A stretch of DNA of 64,000 nt. Origin: Ekhidna lutea. GTDB lineage: Bacteria; Bacteroidota; Bacteroidia; Cytophagales; Cyclobacteriaceae. How positions within the stretch are numbered: the stretch's first letter is position 1; each line of letters opens with the position of its first letter. Shown piece after piece: positions 26,788 through 36,337 of the stretch. The notes below the pieces were generated by a model. The model had not been told where the DNA came from and searched no databases. It worked only from the letters and a program-made list of their open reading frames with translations. Where the stretch lies: assembly GCF_900188325.1 (NCBI RefSeq), contig NZ_FZPD01000001.1:806001-870000 (forward strand), given 5' to 3'. The position numbers and the translations under genes were made by a program.

Positions 26788-27821
26788 TAGCGATAGATTC
26801 TTTCCTGATTTAAAGCTCGCTGAAATTTTCTTGCATTCACATTGTGTTCACTTAGTGTTTTAGCAAACACATGATAGCCCGAAAAGTCAGCTTTAGCACA
26901 GAAATATAGGTAATTATGGTCTTCGTAGTTGAGAACTGCATTTAGGGCAGGAATACTCGGAAGATTAATAGGGCCAGGCGGCAGTCCTCTGTTCTTGTAG
27001 GTATTGTATGGTGAATCAAATTCCTTGTCTTTATTCAAAATCCTTCGGATACTAAAGTCGCCAATCGCAAATACAAGTGTAGGATCTGCTTGTAGCGGTA
27101 TGCCTCGCTTAAGCCTATTGATATAAACACCTGCGATTGTAGCAGCTTCATCCATTTTATTTGTTTCACCCTGCACGATAGATGCCAATGTTGAAACTTC
27201 AACTTGCGTCATACCCAGGTTGGACGCCTTTTGTTGCCTTTCTTCGGTCCAGAATCGATTGTATTCTTCTTTCATTCGATCCAATAATCCTTTTGGTGTC
27301 ACCGTCCAGTATACTTCATATGTATTCGGAATGAACATGCTGATGAAAGTCTGATCAGTGAACCCATAGTATTCCGCAGTAGTATCGGCTAAAAGTAGGG
27401 GAGCAAGATCCGCCGAATCAATTTCGACATTTTGAGTCAGGATTTTAGGAAGCTGTCTTAATAGTCTGGCGTTGGAAAAGGTAAGCTGAATTGGTGTTTG
27501 TGCCCCAGACCTTAATAGGTTTATCAATTCTACATTGGTCATATCACCTTTTAGCAGGTACATTCCGTTTTTTACCTGAGTATCCAGATCCTTGAGTTTA
27601 GCTAAAAAGCTAAATGATACCAAATCATTCACTATTCGTTCTTCAGCAAGCTTATTCTGTAGTTGCTTAAAGGTAGTGCCCTTTGGAATGGCGAAATACT
27701 GGTCCTCTTTTTCAATCAGTACATTTGGAGTATATAGAATCTGATAGGTATAAAAGGCGAAGGATGATAGCATCATTGTGAAAACTACCAGGAAAACCGC
27801 GATGAAGTATTTTTTACGCAT
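26787..27821 (-). CDS. mltG: endolytic transglycosylase MltG
   Basis: This 344-residue inner-membrane protein cleaves nascent peptidoglycan glycan strands. One N-terminal membrane helix (residues 6-26), a LysM-like segment (YFAIPKGTTFKQLQNKLAEERIV) and a YceG core are visible. The SIVQGETNKMDEAATIAGVYINRLKRG region carries the catalytic Glu, and YNTYKNRGLPPGPI is the substrate loop. Length matches the family. A promoter box lies five bases before the ATG. Confidence 0.94.
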   Translation of the reverse strand: MRKKYFIAVFLVVFTMMLSSFAFYTYQILYTPNVLIEKEDQYFAIPKGTTFKQLQNKLAEERIVNDLVSFSFLAKLKDLDTQVKNGMYLLKGDMTNVELINLLRSGAQTPIQLTFSNARLLRQLPKILTQNVEIDSADLAPLLLADTTAEYYGFTDQTFISMFIPNTYEVYWTVTPKGLLDRMKEEYNRFWTEERQQKASNLGMTQVEVSTLASIVQGETNKMDEAATIAGVYINRLKRGIPLQADPTLVFAIGDFSIRRILNKDKEFDSPYNTYKNRGLPPGPINLPSIPALNAVLNYEDHNYLYFCAKADFSGYHVFAKTLSEHNVNARKFQRALNQERIYR

Positions 27822-27826
27822 GGGTG

Positions 27827-27834
27827 CAAAAATA
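27827..27834 (-). promoter_or_regulatory. -7 box abutting the mltG start
   Basis: TATTTTTG on the minus strand ends five bases upstream of the mltG ATG. A transcript from it would have almost no leader. No -33 TTG is seen at good spacing. Confidence 0.4.
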
Positions 27835-27850
27835 GTATGAGAGGTTTGGA

Positions 27851-28369
27851 CTAGAGCAGACTTTTTGGGTATGCTACTGCTCCATAACGTCCATGATGTG
27901 AAATGGATATTTCTTTCTTATCCGGTTCAATGATTGGGAGATTTAATTCATCAGATCCAATGTGATAATCCATTCCGTTTTCACGGAAAAATTCGATGAT
28001 CATGAATCTAATGCCTTCGCTCCAGTCATCTTTAGTTTTAACAAAAACATGATGATCGATTTCATCCAGATTACCACAAAGAGCTATAATATAATTATCG
28101 GTGATTTCGAAACGTCCTCTTATTCCGTCGGATTCAAATGAAATCGATTCATTTTCCTGATTGATTTTGATTAAGATGTTAGAGGGAGCAAAGTTCAATG
28201 GTTCGCGCTTACACTTAAACACTGCCTCCTTAGCAGACCAAAGGAGCCAAAATAAAAGTGGATGATCAATAATTTCATCGCCATCACTTTTTATCATGTT
28301 CAGCGTTCGTTCTGTCCGCTCTTGTAAGAGGGGGTCGCCGAGATCCACTATGTCTATTCCGATTGTCAA
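27851..28369 (-). CDS. 4'-phosphopantetheinyl transferase
   Basis: A 172-residue enzyme that transfers phosphopantetheine from CoA to a Ser of carrier proteins. It has the Mg2+-binding GIDIVDL motif at residues 4-10 and the WSAKEAVFK motif near 48-56, both hallmarks of the Sfp/AcpS superfamily, plus a C-terminal SISHHGRYGAVAY segment. The size is between AcpS and Sfp, as seen in Bacteroidota. It is a plausible activator of the specialised ACP at 57453-57704, though the main ACPs are equally possible. Confidence 0.88.
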   Translation of the reverse strand: MTIGIDIVDLGDPLLQERTERTLNMIKSDGDEIIDHPLLFWLLWSAKEAVFKCKREPLNFAPSNILIKINQENESISFESDGIRGRFEITDNYIIALCGNLDEIDHHVFVKTKDDWSEGIRFMIIEFFRENGMDYHIGSDELNLPIIEPDKKEISISHHGRYGAVAYPKSLL

Positions 28370-28425
28370 TTGCTTAAATTATATCCTAAACTTATAATGA
28401 TTTGTTGGTATTACCCATTATCAAA

Positions 28426-29916
28426 TTAAAGTTTTAAACGCCCGCCAAACCCGAATGATCTATTGCTCCGATCCCGGAGTAGGTAATAGCGACTGTAATT
28501 ATAATTGAGTGAACCTTCAATAAACAGGTCATATTTTTCATATTGTTTTTGAACGCCTGCAGTAATGCTATATTCGATATCGTGAAGGTTTGAATTTCTA
28601 ATTTGATTCACAAAATAATCTCTATCTCGTTCAATCCTTTGAATCAGTAAAAATGAAGAAATATATTCCTTTTTGTACAGGACATTGAAGTGATCGCTGT
28701 TACCACCTGGCCCTATCCCTGCACCAATTAGCTGGCCATCATGTGTATATCCTTGCCTATTTACTGAATGGGCGTAAAATGGCGCTACTCCTCTCCAGGG
28801 TTTATGCCCATAAGACAAGTTGGTGTGCTCGTAGTTAATTAATAATTTTTTCTCTTTAGTTTTTAAAAGAATTTTTTCAAATCCAATGGTATAACCTCTT
28901 GAATGCTCTGGTTCAACAGCAGTAGGTCTTATGCCTCCACCATCAGAGGTAAAATCGTTTTTAGCGAATTCCAAGTAAACCCTAAACCCGACTTCTTGAA
29001 AATTCCAATCGACTGTAAATGAAGCCATTTGATCAAAGGTGTCATTTTGGGATAGAGTATCTCCGTTTATTACGCCATTATCAATGATAAAAAGCATAGA
29101 TAATAGGTCTTGATTTTGGAAAAATCTTGTTTGCTTATATAAAACCTTGTTAAACCCTATAGTAAGCTCGGGAAGGAAGGATGGAGAGAAAGCAATAAAC
29201 ATCGCATTGAAGTATCTATTATCATTCGAAGAGTTGTCATCATAGTAGTCCGATTCTTTAAGCAACCCATACATTAAGTTAGCTTCCAATTTGCCAATAT
29301 TTTTCTTCGCTGATAAATAGGTTGGTTTAACACCAAGTATTAAATGAGGAAAACCAGCTCCTTGTCTGCTCATCAAGATAGGGTTGAATGTTGATGGTCC
29401 CACCGAATAGTTTTGTGTCCCAATCGAGGTGAAAAATTTTCCAAAATTCAATCTCACCTCACTTTGTCCAAGATGAAATTTATGAAATGGTTTATTACCA
29501 TACCTCATTACCCAATCGATCTGAGTTGAATATTGATATCCGAATATATTCACTGAAGAGGGTAGATTAGGAGTGGGGAAACCGGAATTTTCGGAAAGGA
29601 ATATTGCTGGATTAAGTGTGTATGTGAGATTACCACTTTTACCTGAAAATCCCCCGTGAAGCTCCAATGTTAACCCTTCCCCCTTCCAAACTGGACCGTC
29701 ATTGTATCCTCTTGCATACTTGTTGTTATGAGAGGTTTTAAACATTACATTATTAAACCTAAGGCCATCATCTACACTTGTAGTAGAAGAGTACATCGCG
29801 AGCGTAGTGGTGTCATTAATTTTATCAATTGGATTGTGAAAGTCTCCAGGTACTTTGATTTGAGAAAATCCAAGCAAGGAAGTCAAACAAAAAATTACTA
29901 TTAGCAGATGATTCAT
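28426..29916 (-). CDS. Wzi-like capsule/exopolysaccharide outer-membrane barrel (copy A)
   Basis: A 496-residue protein with a signal peptide (cleavage after LLGFSQ). The mature part is a series of amphipathic beta strands ending in a C-terminal aromatic-type segment (GFGGRLKL), as expected of an outer-membrane barrel of the Wzi/capsule-assembly family. Conserved pieces include YNDGPVWKGEGLT, FGKFFTSIGTQNYSVGPSTFNPI, FPHLILG and LIGAGIGPGGNSDH. A close paralogue lies at 43628. It opens the glycan locus, divergent from glycosyltransferase genes, and probably helps anchor or export the polymer. Confidence 0.83.
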   Translation of the reverse strand: MNHLLIVIFCLTSLLGFSQIKVPGDFHNPIDKINDTTTLAMYSSTTSVDDGLRFNNVMFKTSHNNKYARGYNDGPVWKGEGLTLELHGGFSGKSGNLTYTLNPAIFLSENSGFPTPNLPSSVNIFGYQYSTQIDWVMRYGNKPFHKFHLGQSEVRLNFGKFFTSIGTQNYSVGPSTFNPILMSRQGAGFPHLILGVKPTYLSAKKNIGKLEANLMYGLLKESDYYDDNSSNDNRYFNAMFIAFSPSFLPELTIGFNKVLYKQTRFFQNQDLLSMLFIIDNGVINGDTLSQNDTFDQMASFTVDWNFQEVGFRVYLEFAKNDFTSDGGGIRPTAVEPEHSRGYTIGFEKILLKTKEKKLLINYEHTNLSYGHKPWRGVAPFYAHSVNRQGYTHDGQLIGAGIGPGGNSDHFNVLYKKEYISSFLLIQRIERDRDYFVNQIRNSNLHDIEYSITAGVQKQYEKYDLFIEGSLNYNYSRYYLLRDRSNRSFGFGGRLKL

Positions 29917-29980
29917 TTAATTGTAATATGTCCGTTTATGACTATTTAGTAAAATAGTCTTATGAAAATGCTGAGAAAGA

Positions 29981-29998
29981 TAACTTTGCACAAAGTTA
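29981..29998. promoter_or_regulatory. facing -7 boxes at the head of the glycan locus
   Basis: TAACTTTG (29981-29988, plus strand, for the glycosyltransferase at 30028) faces an identical TAACTTTG on the minus strand (29991-29998, for the Wzi-like gene) with two bases between, forming an almost perfect palindrome. Divergent transcription of the locus appears to start here. Confidence 0.5.
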
Positions 29999-30027
29999 AT
30001 ACCTCTATCATCGACTGAATTAAAAAA

Positions 30028-30966
30028 ATGAGTCTAGTTAGTGTTTGTGTGCCCCTGTATAATGGAGAAAAGTATCTCCGAGAAAGCCTTGATTGTATAG
30101 TGAATCAAACATACAAGGATTTAGAAATCCTAATTGTAGATGATTGTTCATTGGACGACAGTATGGCTATAGCCCAGGAATACCAACTAAAAGATGGAAG
30201 GATACGGATTGTCCATAACCAACAAAATCTAGGTCTGGTAGGTAACTGGAATAGATGCATAAAGGAGGCAAAAGGGGAGTACGTAAAATTTCATTTTCAG
30301 GATGATCTGATGATGAATGATACAATCGAAAAAATGGTTTTAATGGCAAAAAACTCAAATCTTCATGTTGTAATTACTGATCGTGAATACATCTTTGAAG
30401 ATGGGATCAATAACACTTTTTTTGACCGTTTACCTCGATTATCAGACTATTTTAGAGACAATGCTATTATTAAACCAACATTTATTTCAAATATTCTTAA
30501 GGATTTAGGAATTGAAATGAATTTTATGGGAGAACCAATTCTTGGTTTGGTGAGGGAGGAGGTCTTTTCAGATTACGGGAAGTATGATGAATCACTTCGT
30601 CAGATAGTTGATTTTGAATTTTGGATCAGGCTCGCACTTAATATCCAAATTGGATTTATACCTGAGAGACTTCACACTTTTAGAGTTCATGGTCATTCTG
30701 AGGGTGCTAGGAATCGAGTAGTACAGGAGATGAATCCGTCTCATTTAGATAGGATTCATTTTGCATCGAAACTTAACAGCGATAAACACTATGAAAAATT
30801 CAGGAAAATTGTTGGGAAAAACTTTACTGAGACTCTTTTGAGTAACTTTATTAAAACATATACCACGTCATATGGTAGAAAGGTCCTTGCTAAATATATT
30901 AACGAAGATTATTTTCAATATTTAGATTCGATTCCATGGTGGAAGCGATTATTTAGAGAAAAATGA
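30028..30966 (+). CDS. glycosyltransferase family 2
   Basis: A 312-residue GT-A enzyme. The N-terminal VSVCVPLYNGEKYLRESLDC motif, ILIVDDCSLDDS (first Asp pair) and the HFQDDLMMND motif (metal-binding DxD-like) are present. It adds a sugar from a nucleotide sugar on the cytoplasmic side of the inner membrane; donor and acceptor are unknown. It is the first plus-strand gene in the locus, after the facing promoter pair. Confidence 0.85.
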   Translation: MSLVSVCVPLYNGEKYLRESLDCIVNQTYKDLEILIVDDCSLDDSMAIAQEYQLKDGRIRIVHNQQNLGLVGNWNRCIKEAKGEYVKFHFQDDLMMNDTIEKMVLMAKNSNLHVVITDREYIFEDGINNTFFDRLPRLSDYFRDNAIIKPTFISNILKDLGIEMNFMGEPILGLVREEVFSDYGKYDESLRQIVDFEFWIRLALNIQIGFIPERLHTFRVHGHSEGARNRVVQEMNPSHLDRIHFASKLNSDKHYEKFRKIVGKNFTETLLSNFIKTYTTSYGRKVLAKYINEDYFQYLDSIPWWKRLFREK

Positions 30967-30977
30967 ACATCTGGATT

Positions 30978-31805
30978 TTAATATTTCTTGTGTGCAAGCT
31001 CTTTATCGATGATATCTGAACATGCAATATTGTACTCTTCAAAGTAATTTAGATTTCTAACATTTTCATGCTTTTCAGTATCTGCAGCTCCTCTTTGGCA
31101 TTTGACATTGAGAAACCACTCTTTAGATTGTAATGGGTAGTGATTTAAATGTAGATACGAATTTTCCAGTATTTTTTCATTGACTGGTTGAAATGGATTG
31201 GCTTGATGGAGTTTCTTATATTTTAATTTCTTTTTGTCAGCTCCAATGACTTTACATTTATGTAAATCACAATGATGTACGAAATATTTAATTACTTTTT
31301 GTGGTTTTACAATGACTTTACTTTGAACCATTTTTTCTTCAGCCATCCATGGTTTTTTTGAATTATTGTAGCTAGCTCTTGTGATAAATTTCTGAATAAT
31401 ATAATCCGGTTGTTTTATATAGTCCGAAGACCCAAACATTTTCCATGGTATTCTAACTGCTCCAACCTTGCTTGGTAAATCGTGCAAAAATGTTTCTATT
31501 GTTTCATACCCCCTTCTTGAATACACAAATTCATCAAGATCACAGACTAATACCCATTGACATTGATTTTTTAATTCAGTAAAATACTTATTGTATAACT
31601 CAACCTGGGCCCACTTTGAGTCATCGTAAATGATCGTTATTAGCCCTTCGCTGATAAACTCTTTTATTTGGTTCTTATAATCGTCTGTGCTGCCATTGTC
31701 GATTAATAGGAAGTGATCGGCGCCTTCATTAAGATAATGTTGAATCCATTCTTTTATGACATGGCTCTCATTCTTAAATATACCAGCAACTGTTAGGAAA
31801 TTCAT
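30978..31805 (-). CDS. GT92-like glycosyltransferase (copy A)
   Basis: A 275-residue enzyme with the GT92/DUF23-type pattern: VAGIFKNESHVIKEWIQHYLNEGADHF at the N-terminus, FLLIDNGSTD, VLVCDLDEFVYSR (the metal-binding DLDEF motif near residue 89) and a C-terminal LNHYPLQSKEWFLNVKCQRG. A second member with the same layout lies at 42808-43599. It is the only minus-strand gene in this part of the locus, close to two plus-strand genes. Confidence 0.83.
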   Translation of the reverse strand: MNFLTVAGIFKNESHVIKEWIQHYLNEGADHFLLIDNGSTDDYKNQIKEFISEGLITIIYDDSKWAQVELYNKYFTELKNQCQWVLVCDLDEFVYSRRGYETIETFLHDLPSKVGAVRIPWKMFGSSDYIKQPDYIIQKFITRASYNNSKKPWMAEEKMVQSKVIVKPQKVIKYFVHHCDLHKCKVIGADKKKLKYKKLHQANPFQPVNEKILENSYLHLNHYPLQSKEWFLNVKCQRGAADTEKHENVRNLNYFEEYNIACSDIIDKELAHKKY

Positions 31806-31890
31806 TTTAATTAGTTTGTAAACGTGAATTTAAAGTGATCTAGTTAATTGGATTTGTTAATTATGCGTTAGAATAAAATCATTGAGGATT

Positions 31891-33522
31891 ATGTGGCGAG
31901 TAATTGGCTTTTTTTTTAGATCTTCTTGGAAGGTCATTGTATTTGCTGCTGTCAGTAGCGCTGCAGCTGCTGCAGCTAACCTATATTCCCTGAAACTTCT
32001 TGGTCAGGTTATAACAATTGAAGATACCAACCTTTATGTGCTTATTGGATATATTTCGTTGCTTATTATAGGTTCTTCGATTATTACCCTTTTTTCTGGC
32101 AAGTATGTTACCAGATACTTTGAAGCTAAAGTAGCCAATTACAGAAAAGAATTAGCCACGAAAGCGTTACAATCCAATTATTCTTTAATTGAAAAAAAAC
32201 TAGATAGGTTAGTCCCTGTTTTGCTTTTCGAAACCGGGTCAATCGGAGGCTTTGGAAAGAGTATTCCTGATTTAATGGTGGCGGTCTTCCAATCTGTTGT
32301 TGTTTTAACTTATCTATTTCTTTTGTCTTGGGTATTAACATTAGCCTTTCTGCCTATTTTTATAATTATAACCGTCACAAATGTTGCAACTCTTCCACTT
32401 TTTAAGAAAATCGAAGAAACTATTTCTGAAACAAGGTTTAAGCTTCATTTTTCGTTAGATCGACTAGAGAAGGGTTTTAAAGACTTGATTGTTAATAAGC
32501 AACACTCCAGATCCTATATAGACAATTCTGTTGATTCTCCAAGCCAGAGTCTAGTAAACTTAAGTGTCAAAAATTTCTTCATAAGAACACTTTTGGGGAA
32601 ATCACAAAATGCGTTCCTGATTATTTGTTTGGGGTTGCTTATTGTTTATGCTATGACAAATTCTGCTTTCACGGAAGGAGAGCTTATCGAGTATATGGCA
32701 TTGATTCTTTACATAAGACCATCTTTGAATAGAATTGCTGGTTTTACAAAACAAGTTAAGGTGGTGGAAAATGCACTTGAACAGGTTGAGTCACTGGATG
32801 TTGATTTAAAGGATTCTCTTTTTAGATCAGAGCTTAAAGTCAATTATGACGGTCATTCCAAGAGCCCACTAATTAAAGTTGACGATATATCATACTCTTA
32901 TTCAGGTAAAAACTCATTTGCAATTGAATCAATGAATTTTGAAATATTTCGAAACGAAATTGTAATTATTAATGGGAGCAACGGAAGTGGTAAATCAACA
33001 CTATTTAAATTGATAATTGGACTCTACACTCCAAAAAGTGGAGAAATCACCTTTCAGGATCAGTCATTAAGTAAGGACAACCTTGAATCATATAGAAATC
33101 ACTTCTCTTGCTACTTTACAGATTCACCACTATTTGATGATCTAGGATATGTTGCCTCTAAACAAAAAGAAACTGAAATTGAAGAGTTAATTGAGCTACT
33201 TGGACTAAGTAACAAAACATCTCTTGACGATGGATTTAAAATAACTAACTCTAATCTTTCGAATGGACAAAAAGGACGATTAAACTTATTGCGATTGCTT
33301 CTAGAGGATCGGGAGATTTACTTTTTGGATGAGTGGGCTGCAAATCAAGATATCTATTTTAAAGAAAAATTCTATACAGAGATCATTCCCGATTTGAAGA
33401 AAAGAGGTAAAACAATTATCCTAATTTCACATGATGACAAATTTTATTCGGTTGCTGATCGAATAATTACGCTAAGAAATGGGAAAATTGAAAACATGAC
33501 TACTTCTAATGTCAGCGTCTAA
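31891..33522 (+). CDS. SyrD/cyclic-peptide-exporter type ABC transporter (copy A)
   Basis: A fused permease-ATPase half-transporter of about 543 residues. Six membrane helices span residues 1-290. The nucleotide-binding domain has Walker A GSNGSGKST, a signature LSNGQKGR and a Walker B followed by the unusual DEWAANQD in place of the common DExxSALD; this is typical of cyclic-peptide and siderophore precursor exporters such as PvdE/SyrD. In this locus it may flip a lipid-linked or other intermediate. ATG at 31891 is preferred to an upstream TTG at 31882. Confidence 0.82.
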   Translation: MWRVIGFFFRSSWKVIVFAAVSSAAAAAANLYSLKLLGQVITIEDTNLYVLIGYISLLIIGSSIITLFSGKYVTRYFEAKVANYRKELATKALQSNYSLIEKKLDRLVPVLLFETGSIGGFGKSIPDLMVAVFQSVVVLTYLFLLSWVLTLAFLPIFIIITVTNVATLPLFKKIEETISETRFKLHFSLDRLEKGFKDLIVNKQHSRSYIDNSVDSPSQSLVNLSVKNFFIRTLLGKSQNAFLIICLGLLIVYAMTNSAFTEGELIEYMALILYIRPSLNRIAGFTKQVKVVENALEQVESLDVDLKDSLFRSELKVNYDGHSKSPLIKVDDISYSYSGKNSFAIESMNFEIFRNEIVIINGSNGSGKSTLFKLIIGLYTPKSGEITFQDQSLSKDNLESYRNHFSCYFTDSPLFDDLGYVASKQKETEIEELIELLGLSNKTSLDDGFKITNSNLSNGQKGRLNLLRLLLEDREIYFLDEWAANQDIYFKEKFYTEIIPDLKKRGKTIILISHDDKFYSVADRIITLRNGKIENMTTSNVSV

Positions 33523-34420
33523 AGTATGTGCGATTGTCGTAACATTTAACGGCATAGAATGGATAGAAAAATGTCTAAATAGTGTTGCTGGTAGCTCAAT
33601 CAAAATTGACTTGATTGTGGTGGATAATGGTTCTACAGACGGCACTATCGAGTATCTTGATAACTATGATAAATTAGAGTTTTTGGTCAAATCCGATGTT
33701 AATCTTGGTTTCGGAAAGGCCAACAATTTAGGACTTAAGGAGGGGTATGGCAGAGGGTATGAATATTTTCTTTTGCTAAACCAGGACGCATGGGTTGACG
33801 AAAATGTTGTTGAGGTGTTAGTAAATGCCTTGCAAACCCAAGTTGATTATGGAATTGCATCACCAATGCATTATGATGGGACAGGAAAAAACCTAGATTT
33901 TTTATTTTCATCCTATTTGTCGAGGACTTCCTCTTATCAGGTTGATTTGGAATCTAATAGCTTGAAAGAAAAACTATATGAGTCTCCGTTTATAAATGCA
34001 GCTTGTTGGCTAATGAGAAGAAATACACTTCAACAGGTTGGTCTGTTCAACCCCTTGTTTGACCACTATGGTGAGGATGATAATTACATCCATCGATTAA
34101 ATAATCACGGGTTAAAACTAGGCCTTCATCCATTTGTAAAAGTCTATCATGACAGAAAATCAGGCCCAAATATTTTGAAGGACGACCCATTTAGGCTTTT
34201 TAGAAGGCATATCTTATGGGAAATGCTTAGATCAGAGAATTCAATAACATTGTTTACAGCCCTCAGGAACGCAGTAAAGCATTCGAACAAGCAATCCAAG
34301 CACTTAAGTAGCGGCTCTAAAGTTTTATTTGTTTTAAAATGTTACATAGAGTGCTTTAGGCTCTGGTATCAGGTAAACGATTTTAAACGTAACAGAGAAG
34401 CCGAATTATATCTCGTGTGA
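33509..34420 (+). CDS. rhamnosyltransferase-like GT2 (copy A)
   Basis: A 303-residue GT2 of the WbbL/rhamnosyltransferase-like class. CAIVVTFNGIEWIEKCLNS and IDLIVVDNGSTDGTIEYL give the UDP/dTDP-sugar pocket, YFLLLNQDAWVDE the DxD-like motif and CWLMRRNTLQQVGLFNPLFDHYGEDDNYIHR the acceptor-side motif. It overlaps the exporter's stop by 14 bases and the next glycosyltransferase by four, so all three are co-transcribed. A paralogue lies at 41858. Confidence 0.85.
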   Translation: MSASKVCAIVVTFNGIEWIEKCLNSVAGSSIKIDLIVVDNGSTDGTIEYLDNYDKLEFLVKSDVNLGFGKANNLGLKEGYGRGYEYFLLLNQDAWVDENVVEVLVNALQTQVDYGIASPMHYDGTGKNLDFLFSSYLSRTSSYQVDLESNSLKEKLYESPFINAACWLMRRNTLQQVGLFNPLFDHYGEDDNYIHRLNNHGLKLGLHPFVKVYHDRKSGPNILKDDPFRLFRRHILWEMLRSENSITLFTALRNAVKHSNKQSKHLSSGSKVLFVLKCYIECFRLWYQVNDFKRNREAELYLV

Positions 34421-35346
34421 AACCATTAATAGCCATAGGGTTAGGGACAAAAAATCGTCCAAAAATGTTGAGTCAAGCTCTCCAATCATTGAGCAAATTG
34501 ATGCTTCCTGAAAGTGCTACTTTTCATTTGATTGTTTGTGATAACGACCCATCTGGTTCCGCCTCAAACGAGGTAGCAAAGACAAAAGAAGTATTACCTT
34601 TCCCTGTTACCTATCTATTGGAAGCTAAGGAAGGTATTGTCTTTATGCGAAATAAAATCTTAGAGGAGGCAATTGCTTTAAACGCAGAGTACCTGGCATT
34701 TTATGATGACGATGAAGCTGTTGACCCACTATGGCTTGGCGAACTATTCAAAACCCTTAACAAGTATAAAGCTAATGTTGTACAGGGGCATGTCAAGCAA
34801 AAATTTGACGATTTAAAAGTCGATGAGCTGATTGTTAAGTTCTTTCCAGGAAGTTTTGATAGGCAAACCGGTGATGAATTAAATGAGGCTTTTACCAATA
34901 ATGTTTTAATAGATCTTAGTTTGGTAAAGAAGTTTGGCTTGAAATTCAACGAAAGATTTAATCTAACAGGTGGGTCTGATAGTTATTTTTTCCTTCAGCT
35001 TAAAATGGTTGGCGCAAAACTTGTTTTTTGCAAGGATGCGATAGTGACAGAGCGTATCCCTGAAACAAGGTCAAATTTGGGATGGATATACTCTCGCTAT
35101 TATAGAAATGGCTATACAAGCCATTTAATTAAGGTAGAGAGGTTTGGAAAAATTAAAGCATGGATTAAAAGTGCTCGAATAATTTCAAAAGTCATTCGTA
35201 GTTGTGTTTTAAAGACCAAATTGGATTCAGGAATTAACTCAGAGCAAGAGATGAAGGAAAAAATAAAGTGTCTTAGGGCGAAAGGAATGCTTCATGCAAT
35301 GATCGGCAAATCTCATTTAGAATATAGTATTACACATGGTGGCTAG
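34417..35346 (+). CDS. ExoM-like GT2 glycosyltransferase (copy A1)
   Basis: A 309-residue glycosyltransferase of the succinoglycan ExoM type. Motifs are IAIGLGTKNRPKMLSQALQSL, FLIVCDND-like near residue 43, EGIVFMRNKIL, the YLAFYDDDEAVD metal-binding motif and FNLTGGSDSYFF. The C-terminus ends in a conserved helix and THGG tail shared with other members of this locus. The start is a GTG that overlaps the previous stop by four bases (GTGTGA). It is the paralogue of 45829-46755. Confidence 0.83.
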   Translation: MKPLIAIGLGTKNRPKMLSQALQSLSKLMLPESATFHLIVCDNDPSGSASNEVAKTKEVLPFPVTYLLEAKEGIVFMRNKILEEAIALNAEYLAFYDDDEAVDPLWLGELFKTLNKYKANVVQGHVKQKFDDLKVDELIVKFFPGSFDRQTGDELNEAFTNNVLIDLSLVKKFGLKFNERFNLTGGSDSYFFLQLKMVGAKLVFCKDAIVTERIPETRSNLGWIYSRYYRNGYTSHLIKVERFGKIKAWIKSARIISKVIRSCVLKTKLDSGINSEQEMKEKIKCLRAKGMLHAMIGKSHLEYSITHGG

Positions 35347-35357
35347 TTTTGCTTTGA

Positions 35358-36299
35358 ATGAAGGGAATGAGCATTAAAACTCTTACTATATCCGTTTGCA
35401 CCTTTAGACGACCAAACTTGTTAAGGCAAGCTATCAGGGCTGTCCATAGACTGTCCATTCCCAAAGAATTAGAAGTAAATTTCTTGATTGTTGACAATGA
35501 TGCATCACAAGAAATTGAACAACTCATCAGAGAAGAAACGTCTGATTTTCAGATTCCGACTAGATATGTTGCTGAAGTAAATCAAGGACTTGTTAACGCG
35601 CGCAATCGAGTATTGGCTGAGGCTAGAAAAATGAGTGTTGATTACCTGGCAATGTTTGATGATGATGACTATCCTGAGACAGGTTGGCTAATTAATCTCT
35701 GGAATTGTTTAAATAAATATTCGGCAACAGTTGTTTCTGGAATGATGATCTATTCATGGCCAGATTCATTGGTATCAATTGATGATGATATTAAAAGAGT
35801 CTATGACGAGAAATCAAGTACCATTAAAACTGGTGATATCAGAGAAAGATGCGGGTCTGGCAATACGCTTATCGATTTCAAATTTGTTGAAAAGCACAAC
35901 TTAAGCTTTCATGAGGCATTTAATTATACAGGAGGAGAAGACTCTCATTTTTTTGAATCAGTGACTTTATACGGAGGAAAAATTGTTAAGTGCAATGAAG
36001 CAATTGTTTACTCAGAGATTGTTGAGGAAAGAGCAAATGAAGATTTCATTTGGATGAGACGATATAATGTTGGCTATGTAACGTTTACAAAGAATAGACT
36101 CCTTTATGGAAGGCTTAAAGCTATTCAAAAGGCAATATCCATGCTGTTTCGAAATGGCCTAAATAATTTGATTAAGTCACTATCAGATGACAAACGCACT
36201 CAGATTAAAAGGAAAAGGAAAGCAATAGAGATGAAAGGGCTAATAGATTCTTTGCTTGGCAAAACATATGAAAGCTATAAAAAACCTGATGGTTATTAG
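35358..36299 (+). CDS. ExoM-like GT2 glycosyltransferase (copy A2)
   Basis: A 313-residue GT2 with ISVCTFRRPNLLRQAIRAV, FLIVDNDASQ, QGLVNARNRVL, YLAMFDDDDYPE and FNYTGGEDSHFF motifs, matching ExoM-type enzymes. The GGEDSHFF motif is shared with 46745-47680, its closest paralogue here. A start at 35367 (MSIKT) is also possible. It follows copy A1 after 11 bases. Sugar specificity unknown. Confidence 0.83.
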   Translation: MKGMSIKTLTISVCTFRRPNLLRQAIRAVHRLSIPKELEVNFLIVDNDASQEIEQLIREETSDFQIPTRYVAEVNQGLVNARNRVLAEARKMSVDYLAMFDDDDYPETGWLINLWNCLNKYSATVVSGMMIYSWPDSLVSIDDDIKRVYDEKSSTIKTGDIRERCGSGNTLIDFKFVEKHNLSFHEAFNYTGGEDSHFFESVTLYGGKIVKCNEAIVYSEIVEERANEDFIWMRRYNVGYVTFTKNRLLYGRLKAIQKAISMLFRNGLNNLIKSLSDDKRTQIKRKRKAIEMKGLIDSLLGKTYESYKKPDGY

Positions 36300-36337
36300 C
36301 TTGAAATCACCTTTGTTTAAATGACTAGCTTAGTTCA

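Noticed and set aside
31882-31890. TTG start for the copy A ABC exporter
   Set aside because: An ATG three codons downstream gives the more usual start, and nothing supports the TTG.
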